NCBI GenBank assembly: GCA_902767465.1
Contig: CACXHM010000015.1
Location: forward strand, 1-8,316
Direction: 5' to 3'
Length of the DNA: 8,316 nt
DNA from: an uncultured Bacteroidia bacterium
GTDB lineage: Bacteria; Bacteroidota; Bacteroidia; Bacteroidales; UBA932
Notes under the pieces: generated by a model
What the model was told of the DNA's origin: nothing
Databases searched by the model: none
Seen by the model: only the letters and a program-made list of their open reading frames with translations
Program-made: the position numbers and the translations under genes
Shown: piece by piece, positions 1 to 4,751 of the stretch
Layout: each line of letters opens with the position of its first letter
How positions within the stretch are numbered: the first letter of the stretch is position 1

Positions 1-2
1 AG

Positions 3-389
3 TATGCACAATTAATATGGGATATATGTGAAGTTGCAACACGTATTTCCAGAAAAAACCTTGACCAATTTGTGTCTTTGTTGAATGAAGGATTGGAAAA
101 ACCTGCCAATGGTGGTGCCTCAATTCAATATATGACTTGTCTGAATGATGGCAGGCAGTTTGGCAAAGAAGTAACCCATGCTCTTTTTGAAAAGGTCATT
201 ACAACTCACAACGAGCAAGAGTATCTTATGTTCAGAACCCAGATAGACAGTCTTCTTCAAGAATTGGAAGACTATGCCACTACAGAACAAGAGATAAAAA
301 GATTTATCTCCAATACTCCCGAGGAAGGTTATATGCTTGCGCCCACACTTCAATCTGATTTCAAAGGCCGAGGGACAATTCGATACTAG
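3..389 (+). CDS. C-terminal part of an unrecognised protein (5' end outside window)
   Basis: The reading frame is open from the left edge to a TAG stop at 387-389, so about 128 C-terminal residues are visible. A GTG at 72 could serve as a start, but the frame continues upstream without a stop and reads YAQLIWDICEVATR, so the real start most likely lies outside the window. The visible part is soluble and rich in charged residues. It is probably mostly helical around LLQELEDYATTEQEIKRF and ends with PTLQSDFKGRGTIRY. I see no signal peptide, membrane segment or known catalytic motif and do not recognise the family. The sampled base composition (24 G+C in the 60 bases 121-180) is lower than in the housekeeping and export genes to the right, which hints at an accessory or transferred segment. 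That this is a real gene is likely; its function is unknown. Confidence 0.55.
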   Translation, partial: YAQLIWDICEVATRISRKNLDQFVSLLNEGLEKPANGGASIQYMTCLNDGRQFGKEVTHALFEKVITTHNEQEYLMFRTQIDSLLQELEDYATTEQEIKRFISNTPEEGYMLAPTLQSDFKGRGTIRY

Positions 390-414
390 TTGCTTGAATC
401 TATCTTTTCTTCTT

Positions 415-624
415 ATGATATTATTCCTCATCATCAAAAGTGTTATAGATAGATTTGACTTGTACGGTTTATTAGAAGGAGGAGCTCCTAAGGAAGAATT
501 TGATGAGGAATCAAAAGCTTATTGTCTCAGAGATAGTAATCTTTTAGTATTTGCAGCACTATTGCTCTATTTATCAGCCTCAGACTTCCCAAGTGACTAT
601 CCAAAGATCTTGAATGCAAGATAA
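415..624 (+). CDS. Small hypothetical protein with a DUF1871-like motif, possibly degenerate
   Basis: A short ORF runs from an ATG at 415 to TAA at 622-624 (69 residues). Its frame stays open back to a TTG at 337, overlapping the previous gene, but the ATG is the better start. Residues 8-27 contain the pattern DRFDLYGLL followed by GGAPKEEFDEES. From memory this resembles the conserved core of DUF1871-type proteins (D-P-x-G-L-L, G-A-P-x-D-E-F/Y). The rest is short and hydrophobic (NLLVFAALLLYL) and does not look like a normal continuation of that family, so the gene may be truncated or frameshifted. No clear promoter or ribosome binding site is seen. It may be a remnant rather than a working gene. 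Confidence 0.35.
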   Translation: MILFLIIKSVIDRFDLYGLLEGGAPKEEFDEESKAYCLRDSNLLVFAALLLYLSASDFPSDYPKILNAR

Positions 625-848
625 CGACCTGATAATAACCACTTTATAACAGGCAAACCATTCCTGGAATAAAGAGGAATATTACCAATGACCGTGTTGC
701 ATAAGATGCTGTGTTTCAATACATTATTTGAAATGTGTCGCTTTATAAAAGCGACTTGTTTTGGACAAATAACTGATAACCAGCCAGATACACAACACGC
801 CTAACATTTTTATAGTACCTAAGGTTTGTGTAACTATTGTTTTATTAT
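625..848. other. AT-rich intergenic stretch
   Basis: No convincing coding sequence is seen in any frame, and stop codons are frequent on the plus strand. It contains a weak inverted repeat, TTTCAA (714-719) with TTGAAA (728-733), and directly after it a strong terminator-like hairpin (737-755). At 819-828 there is a near match to the -7 promoter element, TA-AGG-TTTG, with one spacer base too many. It lies 20 bases before the gpmA relic and may be the decayed promoter of that gene. Nothing else is recognisable. Confidence 0.5.
737..762 (+). terminator. Rho-independent terminator-like hairpin
   Basis: GTCGCTTT (737-744) and AAAGCGAC (748-755) are perfect 8-base inverted repeats separated by ATA, followed by TTGTTTT (756-762). 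The stem and T-rich tract fit an intrinsic terminator for transcription from the left. The stem is only half G+C and the T-tract is interrupted, so strength is uncertain. Confidence 0.55.
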
Positions 849-920
849 ATGAAGAATATCGTATTAGTACGCCATGTCTAGAGCCGGTGGAACAAAGAGA
901 ACCGGTTTACCAGATGGACA
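849..920 (+). pseudogene. gpmA: Relic of the 5' end of a gpmA-type phosphoglycerate mutase gene
   Basis: From an ATG at 849 the frame reads MKNIVLVRHV, then a TAG stop at 879-881, then SRWNKENRFTRWT. This follows the start of 2,3-bisphosphoglycerate-dependent phosphoglycerate mutases (MKxIVLxRHGES, then WNKENRFTGWTDVDL) without gaps over 24 codons. The differences include GTC for the Gly codon after the catalytic His, TAG for the Glu codon, and AGA for the Gly codon before WT, each reachable by one base change from a common codon. After position 920 the similarity ends abruptly (YIFSS, then a stop). The remaining 200 or so codons expected for the enzyme are absent from this window. The fragment cannot encode an active enzyme. 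It lies in another frame within the upstream extension of the next ORF, and shows that extension is not real coding sequence. Confidence 0.75.
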
Positions 921-977
921 TATATTTTTTCCTCCTAATGAAGGGATGAAGGATGATGAGTATTCGGTTCTGTTTTT

Positions 978-985
978 TATCTTTG
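978..985 (+). promoter_or_regulatory. Bacteroidetes-type -7 promoter element
   Basis: TATCTTTG matches the TAnnTTTG consensus of the Bacteroidetes primary sigma factor. No TTG -33 element is seen at the usual distance. A transcript would start at about 990, roughly 15 bases before the ATG at 1006, which supports that start. Confidence 0.5.
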
Positions 986-1005
986 TGAAAACCAATATTG
1001 TTGCT

Positions 1006-1470
1006 ATGCGCAGGATATTACTATCATTAGCTTTATTGCTATTTTCCAGCATGACTGCATTGGGGCAGTATGCAAATTATCAGAATACAGATGTGATTTC
1101 GACAAAGGAATACAAGATCGCAAAAACGGCTTATTACAGTGGTATAACGGTTGCCGTAGTAGGAGCCGGATTCTGGATCTGTGGTAATGTGATATGTATG
1201 ATTGAGCAGAACAATTATACCAACATTCGTTCTACCTCAGGATCCATTGAAGAGATTCACAAATTGAACCAGGAAGCCAAACAACAACCAGCCTATAAAA
1301 AAGGGGAAGCAATGGAAATTGGCGGCTTTGCCGGGATGCTTGCCGGTGCCGGAATCGCCTGGCTTGGAAGGCACAAAATGAACAAGTTGAAAAATGCTTC
1401 CGGCCAAACAGTTGCAACGATTGAATATGCTCCTACTCCCGTTGGATTAGCATTGGCATTGAATTTTTAA
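1006..1470 (+). CDS. Small exported protein with two hydrophobic segments, function unknown
   Basis: The protein has 154 residues. I chose the ATG at 1006 because it gives a classic Sec signal peptide (MRR, hydrophobic core ILLSLALLLFSS, likely cleavage after MTALG before QY at residues 20/21). It also has a TAnnTTTG element just upstream. An earlier in-frame ATG at 874 would place 44 unrelated residues in front and overlap the gpmA relic. The mature part has hydrophobic, glycine-rich stretches at about 44-66 (SGITVAVVGAGFWICG) and 103-121 (GGFAGMLAGAGIAWLG), separated by a polar, Gln- and Lys-rich stretch. It ends in VGLALALNF, an alternating hydrophobic tail with a terminal Phe as seen in outer-membrane proteins. 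The protein is too short for a typical porin. Small membrane proteins of this kind are common in Bacteroidetes and I cannot assign a role. It converges with the minus-strand operon, and the 69-base gap between them shows no clear terminator. Confidence 0.75.
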   Translation: MRRILLSLALLLFSSMTALGQYANYQNTDVISTKEYKIAKTAYYSGITVAVVGAGFWICGNVICMIEQNNYTNIRSTSGSIEEIHKLNQEAKQQPAYKKGEAMEIGGFAGMLAGAGIAWLGRHKMNKLKNASGQTVATIEYAPTPVGLALALNF

Positions 1471-1539
1471 CTTCTATTCTCTTGACGGCTTTCAGGGTAA
1501 GTTATTGTCTCGAAATTTCAGGCGGTGTTTCAATTTGGC

Positions 1540-1857
1540 TTACACAAGTAGGTGCTGCCTTTCCAGCATCGCCTGCATCCGTGAATACACATCTGAAACA
1601 CTGCTTAGAAGATTATACAAGCCGTCTTCCGAAAGGACTCCCCGCCGAAGCTCCAAGGAATCAGGCAATTCACCTCGTTCGTCTGCTTCAAAGTCCTCGA
1701 GCCACTGGCCTGATTCCTGATAATCCGTCAGACACTTTATCCGAGACTGAATGGTTTCGTAGTCCGAGAGACACTCGTCCAGAGACTTGACAACTTCACT
1801 GACATGGTTGAAGTCATCTTCCATTTTTTTGATCCGGGCTAACTGCTTTGCATTCAT
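1540..1857 (-). CDS. DUF4298 domain protein
   Basis: This is a 105-residue soluble acidic protein. The N-terminal half (about 1-50) has heptad-like helices (ARIKKMEDDFNHVSEVVKSL). It is followed by the diagnostic region around 50-80: YQESGQWLEDFEADERGELP, then RRGVLSED. This pattern of a G-x-W-x-x-D-F-E-A-D-E core followed by R-G-V-L-S-E-D is characteristic of DUF4298 as I know it. The family's function is unknown. The ATG at 1857 lies 4 bases after the bcp stop and has a strong GGAGGG upstream. A longer in-frame ORF reaching 2085 overlaps bcp and is not real. It is the last gene of the five-gene minus-strand operon and is probably co-translated with bcp. Confidence 0.82.
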   Translation of the reverse strand: MNAKQLARIKKMEDDFNHVSEVVKSLDECLSDYETIQSRIKCLTDYQESGQWLEDFEADERGELPDSLELRRGVLSEDGLYNLLSSVSDVYSRMQAMLERQHLLV

Positions 1858-1861
1858 CTTG

Positions 1862-2317
1862 TTATCCCTCCAGAATCTGTGTAGCTGCGTTCTTTGTGTC
1901 GACCTTCTCGATGATGCGCTCCAGAATGCCGTTCTCATCGAAGATGAATGTGCGGCGGAGTGTACCCAGTATGGTTTTTCCATACATTTTCTTCTCTCCG
2001 ATGGCGCCGAATGCCTCGTGCATCTCCCTGGTGGTATCGGCAAGGAGCGTGAAAGGCAGTGCGTGTCTGGCCGCAAATCCAGCATGGGATTTCCCGGAAT
2101 CCTTGCTCACACCCACCACATTGTACCCCGCTTCCCGAAGCGCCTCCCAGTTATCACGGATGGAGCAGGCCTCGGCCGTGCATCCTGAAGTGTTGTCCTT
2201 CGGGTAAAAATAGATAACCGTTTTCTTCCCTTTGCCGATGAAATCTTCCGATTTCACCGCTTTCCCGTCCTGGTCAAAAACTTCGAAGAACGGCATTTTA
2301 TCTCCAATCTTAAGCAT
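1862..2317 (-). CDS. bcp: Thioredoxin-dependent thiol peroxidase (Bcp/PrxQ family)
   Basis: The 151-residue protein is a peroxiredoxin that reduces H2O2 and organic hydroperoxides in the cytoplasm using thioredoxin as electron donor. The active site is visible as YPKDNTSGCTAEAC, with the peroxidatic Cys at residue 46. A second Cys five residues later (C51) is the resolving Cys position of atypical 2-Cys Bcp/PrxQ enzymes. A later Arg in the LRRTFIFDENG segment (about 120-130) fits the conserved active-site Arg and the strand that follows it. The length is normal for the family and nothing appears broken. The start ATG at 2317 follows the dtd stop after only 2 bases and the stop lies 4 bases before the DUF4298 start, so it sits inside a compact operon. 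Confidence 0.95.
   Translation of the reverse strand: MLKIGDKMPFFEVFDQDGKAVKSEDFIGKGKKTVIYFYPKDNTSGCTAEACSIRDNWEALREAGYNVVGVSKDSGKSHAGFAARHALPFTLLADTTREMHEAFGAIGEKKMYGKTILGTLRRTFIFDENGILERIIEKVDTKNAATQILEG
1866..1871 (-). promoter_or_regulatory. Shine-Dalgarno site for the DUF4298 gene
   Basis: GGAGGG on the minus strand lies 8 bases before the ATG at 1857, inside the last codons of bcp. Clear Shine-Dalgarno sequences are unusual in Bacteroidetes, and the other genes here lack them. The Leu-Glu-Gly codons that end bcp also produce it, so it could be coincidental. Confidence 0.45.
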
Positions 2318-2319
2318 AA

Positions 2320-2772
2320 CTATTCCTTATTTTTAGTGTCAATACATATTGTTACCGGGCCGTCGTTTACGAGTGACACCTTCATGTCCGCACCGAATTC
2401 TCCGGTACCGACAGGACGTCCAATGGCAGCAGAAAGAGCAGCACAGAACAGCTCGTAGAGCGGAATTGCCAGTTCATGACCGGCAGCTCCGATATATGAA
2501 GGCCTGTTCCCCTTCCTGGTGGATGCCATCAAAGTAAACTGGCTCACTACCAGCACATCTCCGCCAACATCCACAACGCTACAGTTCATTACCCCGGCTT
2601 CATCGTCGAAAATGCGAAGTCCTGCTGTCTTTTTCACCAGCCAGTCAATGTCTTCCTGACCATCCCCGTGGCCGATGCCGAGAAGGATCATCAATCCGGG
2701 ACCGACGGAGGACTTGACCGCTCCGTCTATTGTTACGGAAGCCGAAGAAACTCTTTGGATTACTGCGCGCAT
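2320..2772 (-). CDS. dtd: D-aminoacyl-tRNA deacylase
   Basis: The 150-residue enzyme hydrolyses D-amino acids (classically D-Tyr), and also mischarged glycine, from tRNA in the cytoplasm. It starts with the typical MRAVIQRVSSASV. It carries both signature motifs: SQFTL at residues 77-81, and NDGPVT at 136-141 with the Gly-cisPro pair (138-139) that gives chiral selectivity. Length and motif positions match the family, so it should be active. Its ATG at 2772 overlaps the end of the yccF gene by 13 bases, which suggests translational coupling. It is followed closely by bcp. Confidence 0.96.
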   Translation of the reverse strand: MRAVIQRVSSASVTIDGAVKSSVGPGLMILLGIGHGDGQEDIDWLVKKTAGLRIFDDEAGVMNCSVVDVGGDVLVVSQFTLMASTRKGNRPSYIGAAGHELAIPLYELFCAALSAAIGRPVGTGEFGADMKVSLVNDGPVTICIDTKNKE

Positions 2773-3140
2773 AAATGAATCTCTTTACCAAACGGAAAGA
2801 TGGAGCCGACAGCCATCTTAAAATGCTGCAATCCCCATGGAATACCCACGACGGTGATACAGAATAACAGGCCGAAAGCCAGATGGAGGACGGCAATTTC
2901 CCACCAACCGAGAAGGATCCAGATCAGGTTCATCACCACCGAGACACAGCCCGGCTCGTTGGGGCCGTTTACCAGTTCATGCCCGAAAGGCCAGAGCGCG
3001 TAAGTGCCCAACTTGAAGAGTTGCAAGCCAAAGGGGATGCCAATGATGGTTATGCACATCAACAGGCCTGAGATATAGTATATCAGGGCGATAATAATGC
3101 CGCCGAGAAGGAGCCAGAGGATGTTTCCGAGAAATTTCAT
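2760..3140 (-). CDS. yccF: YccF domain inner-membrane protein
   Basis: The 126-residue membrane protein is built from two copies of the YccF (DUF307) domain. Residues 6-55 and 71-120 align without gaps. Both begin N-x-x-W-x-L-L-G, pass through GLLxCIT, GIPxGLQ and FK, and end PFGxE. Each copy contains one or two membrane-spanning stretches. The function of the family is not established. I chose the ATG at 3140 because the two-repeat protein begins MKFLGNILW. The in-frame extension to 3221 overlaps the preceding gene and adds a polar, unrelated sequence. The gene begins 34 bases after the oxidoreductase gene, with no promoter element between them, and overlaps dtd by 13 bases. Confidence 0.9.
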   Translation of the reverse strand: MKFLGNILWLLLGGIIIALIYYISGLLMCITIIGIPFGLQLFKLGTYALWPFGHELVNGPNEPGCVSVVMNLIWILLGWWEIAVLHLAFGLLFCITVVGIPWGLQHFKMAVGSIFPFGKEIHLCAQ

Positions 3141-3174
3141 ATTATCTTTTTCAGGTCGGTGTAACGTATAGGCT

Positions 3175-3753
3175 TTACCAGGTTTCTGCGAGTTCAGTTC
3201 CTTCAGCCACTGCTTTGGCAATCTTTACGTCAATCTCATCTTCCGTACTGTAGTCCATATTCCGGGCAGATATGGTAGTGAGTTCACCAAGATTCCATAG
3301 ACGGCTTAACGCCTTGAGGTATGGGGTCGCCTGTTCCAGGTCGCTTCCTGTTTCGATATCCATACCGCGCGTTGTAATATAAAGCACCTTAGGCGCTTTG
3401 CAAAGGCCCACACAGGTTTTTCCGTTGTCTGTAAAGGTGATGTCGAAAAGCGAAGTCTGCTCGAAGAAACACTTGAGCACAGCCGGAAAACTCATATCCC
3501 AGAATGGCGCAACAATAAGAATGCGGTCGGCACCCGCAATGACAGTTGCCGCCTCCTTGGCCCATGCAGGGATAGAACCCTTTCCACGTTCAGCAAAAAG
3601 ACAGGGATTCAGCGGTACAATGTCCATTTCGGGCAGGTTATACCGTATGACTTTATACCTTTGGGACAAAGCCTCAATTATAGGCTCGGCGATACGCAGC
3701 GTGCGGGAATCCAATTGTCTCACGCAGGCGTCGATGACAACCAGGGATTTCAT
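3175..3753 (-). CDS. Flavodoxin-fold NAD(P)H oxidoreductase (NQO/AzoR-like)
   Basis: The 192-residue protein resembles FMN-dependent NAD(P)H:quinone or azo reductases. The N-terminal strand MKSLVVIDACVRQLDSRT is in the place of the phosphate-binding loop after beta-1. The middle carries the family pattern APFWDMSFPAVLKCFFEQT (residues 82-100), equivalent to the P-x-W-N-x-x-x-P-A-x-L-K flavin and dimer segment. A further strand is followed by YITTRGMD (125-132). The substrate cannot be read from sequence. I chose the ATG at 3753; an upstream ATG at 3789 would put the start almost on the predicted transcription start and adds 12 lysine-rich residues. This is the promoter-proximal gene of the minus-strand operon and is divergent to the HAD phosphatase gene. 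Confidence 0.78.
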   Translation of the reverse strand: MKSLVVIDACVRQLDSRTLRIAEPIIEALSQRYKVIRYNLPEMDIVPLNPCLFAERGKGSIPAWAKEAATVIAGADRILIVAPFWDMSFPAVLKCFFEQTSLFDITFTDNGKTCVGLCKAPKVLYITTRGMDIETGSDLEQATPYLKALSRLWNLGELTTISARNMDYSTEDEIDVKIAKAVAEGTELAETW

Positions 3754-3796
3754 TTTTTGTTCCAGTCTTTTGCTTTTGTGATTCTGCATTTGTTAG

Positions 3797-3804
3797 CAAA
3801 GTTA
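3797..3804 (-). promoter_or_regulatory. Bacteroidetes-type -7 element for the minus-strand operon
   Basis: TAACTTTG on the minus strand matches TAnnTTTG. The predicted transcription start near 3790 gives a leader of about 40 bases before the ATG at 3753. No convincing TTG -33 element is seen. Since no other such element appears between the five genes, this is the likely operon promoter. Confidence 0.5.
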
Positions 3805-3869
3805 CACATTTTTCTGTGAGAGACTCCATTCAGATGATTCGAATGCTAATGGTTTTTAGTTCCTGCCAA

Positions 3870-3919
3870 CCGGAAGTGTCCGGTATCTCTGTCGTTGGAA
3901 TTGCCAATGCAGACAGAGA
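3870..3919. repeat. Two adjacent inverted repeats between the divergent promoters
   Basis: CCGGA (3870-3874) pairs with TCCGG (3879-3883) around a 4-base loop. Right after it, TCTCTGTC (3886-3893) pairs perfectly with GACAGAGA (3912-3919). The enclosed 18 bases contain a further TTGG/CCAA pairing (3895-3898 with 3904-3907). The block sits between the two -7 elements and outside any credible gene. It could be an operator, part of a small RNA, or chance. Confidence 0.4.
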
Positions 3920-3933
3920 GTCGATATTTTGTT

Positions 3934-3941
3934 TATCTTTG
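3934..3941 (+). promoter_or_regulatory. Bacteroidetes-type -7 element for the HAD phosphatase gene
   Basis: TATCTTTG matches TAnnTTTG, with predicted transcription start near 3946. This leaves a leader of about 75 bases before the ATG at 4023. A -33 TTG is not seen at the usual spacing. Confidence 0.5.
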
Positions 3942-3950
3942 CCCCGGCAT

Positions 3951-3984
3951 GAGGGTGTAGAAATGCCCTCGTTGCAAACAAGGG
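3951..3984 (+). repeat. Alternative hairpins in the HAD phosphatase leader
   Basis: GAGGG (3951-3955) can pair with CCCTC (3966-3970). The same CCCT (3966-3969) can instead pair with AGGG (3981-3984). The two foldings exclude each other. Stems are short and no known riboswitch is recognised, so this is only a candidate leader structure. Confidence 0.25.
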
Positions 3985-4022
3985 AAACAAAAGTTCAACA
4001 AAGCATAACAGAGCCAGCACGC

Positions 4023-4664
4023 ATGTCTATTGTTCTATTCGACCTTGACGGCACCCTCATAGACACTATAGAGGATCTTGGTGAAGCCGTCAACCACGCA
4101 CTGAAAGTTCATTCCCTGCCGTTGCACAGTATTACTGAATACAGAAAAATGGTAGGACATGGCATACGCAATCTTGTCTGGCAGGCTCTGCCGGCAGATT
4201 TAAAGACAGACGAAGCGTTACTGGATGAATGCCTTGCCGATTTCAAATCATGGTATTCAGCCCACATCGACGTGCATACGCGCCCTTATGAGGGAATCCC
4301 TGAACTGATCAGCGAACTCGGAACAGCCGGAGTAAAACTTGCGGTGGTCTCCAACAAATTCCAGGAAGGTACTGAGCACCTCATCCGCAGGTTCTTTCCA
4401 GAAGCGCACTTCGAAGCTGTTCTCGGAAACCGGGAAGGATACCCTCTGAAACCCGACCCGGAAATAGTGCGGGAAGTACTGCAGACCGCCGGAGAAAACA
4501 AATCAGGGGCCGTGATGGTTGGAGACTCCCCCACCGATATGAAAACGGCGGAAAATGGTGGAATAAGGGGAATAGCTGTCACATGGGGTTATCGTAACCA
4601 GGAAGATCTGAGTGCATGGGAAACTGTTAATACAGTTGCTTCTCTACGTGAAAAATTGCTTTAA
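4023..4664 (+). CDS. HAD-superfamily phosphatase, phosphoglycolate phosphatase type
   Basis: The 213-residue cytoplasmic protein is a Mg2+-dependent phosphohydrolase of the Gph/PpaX group. Motif I is FDLDGTL at residues 6-12, with nucleophile D7 and acid/base D9. Motif II is VVSNK (108-112), with S110. Motif III is K143 in LKPDPEI. Motif IV is VGDSPTDM (166-173), with D168 and D172. Residues from about 13 to 85 form the helical cap typical of subfamily I. All catalytic residues are present. Phosphoglycolate is the usual substrate for such sequences, but pyrophosphate or another sugar phosphate is possible. The frame is open back to 3816 with an ATG at 3963. I chose 4023 because HAD motif I normally begins within the first ten residues. 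The wza-family promoter overlaps its 3' end. Confidence 0.88.
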   Translation: MSIVLFDLDGTLIDTIEDLGEAVNHALKVHSLPLHSITEYRKMVGHGIRNLVWQALPADLKTDEALLDECLADFKSWYSAHIDVHTRPYEGIPELISELGTAGVKLAVVSNKFQEGTEHLIRRFFPEAHFEAVLGNREGYPLKPDPEIVREVLQTAGENKSGAVMVGDSPTDMKTAENGGIRGIAVTWGYRNQEDLSAWETVNTVASLREKLL

Positions 4665-4686
4665 TGGTTATTTTTTGCTACTTTTG
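4656..4686 (+). promoter_or_regulatory. Promoter of the exopolysaccharide export operon
   Basis: This is the best promoter in the window. A -33 TTG (4656-4658) is separated by 20 bases from the -7 element TACTTTTG (4679-4686), matching the Bacteroidetes TTG and TAnnTTTG pair. The -33 lies within the last codons of the phosphatase gene. The end of the -7 element is part of a perfect palindrome, TTTTGCAAAA (4682-4691). Transcription would start near 4690, giving a leader of about 60 bases. Confidence 0.65.
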
Positions 4687-4691
4687 CAAAA

Positions 4692-4724
4692 TATGCGCTC
4701 ACGCATACGCGCGCTGAAGAGCGT
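4692..4724 (+). repeat. Two hairpins in the leader of the export operon
   Basis: TATGCG (4692-4697) pairs with CGCATA (4702-4707) around CTCA. GCGCT (4711-4715) pairs with AGCGT (4720-4724, one G-T pair) around GAAG. An alternative pairing, GCGCTC (4695-4700) with GAGCGT (4719-4724), would disrupt both. The leader is GC-rich compared with its surroundings and no T-tract follows. It may influence transcript stability, translation or antitermination. Confidence 0.4.
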
Positions 4725-4751
4725 CAATTGTTTGGTTATAGATTTAGTTGT

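Noticed and set aside
3..624. Reading the first two ORFs as one gene broken by a frameshift
   Set aside because: The frames differ by one and overlap at 337-389, but neither protein is recognised and the first ends in a natural-looking tail, so there is no positive evidence for a join.
1..624. A defence or toxin-immunity system at the left end
   Set aside because: Only a partial gene and a short doubtful ORF are visible, with no nuclease, ATPase, membrane-effector or toxin motif that would support it.
874..1005. Upstream extension of the small exported protein to an ATG at 874
   Set aside because: It would bury the signal peptide behind 44 unrelated residues, overlaps the gpmA relic in another frame, and lies upstream of the predicted transcription start.
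1471..1539. Bidirectional terminator between convergent genes
   Set aside because: I found only GAAATTTC-like symmetry and no stable stem with a T-tract on either strand.
1858..2085. N-terminal extension of the DUF4298 protein
   Set aside because: It lies inside bcp in another frame and has a composition (many Arg, Ser, His) typical of an antisense or shifted frame.
3816..4022. N-terminal extension of the HAD phosphatase
   Set aside because: HAD motif I normally lies at the very N-terminus. The extension covers the promoter element and inverted repeats and has no recognisable protein features.
4671..4691. Terminator of the phosphatase gene
   Set aside because: The T-rich stretch has no GC-rich stem before it and is better explained as the spacer and -7 element of the export promoter.
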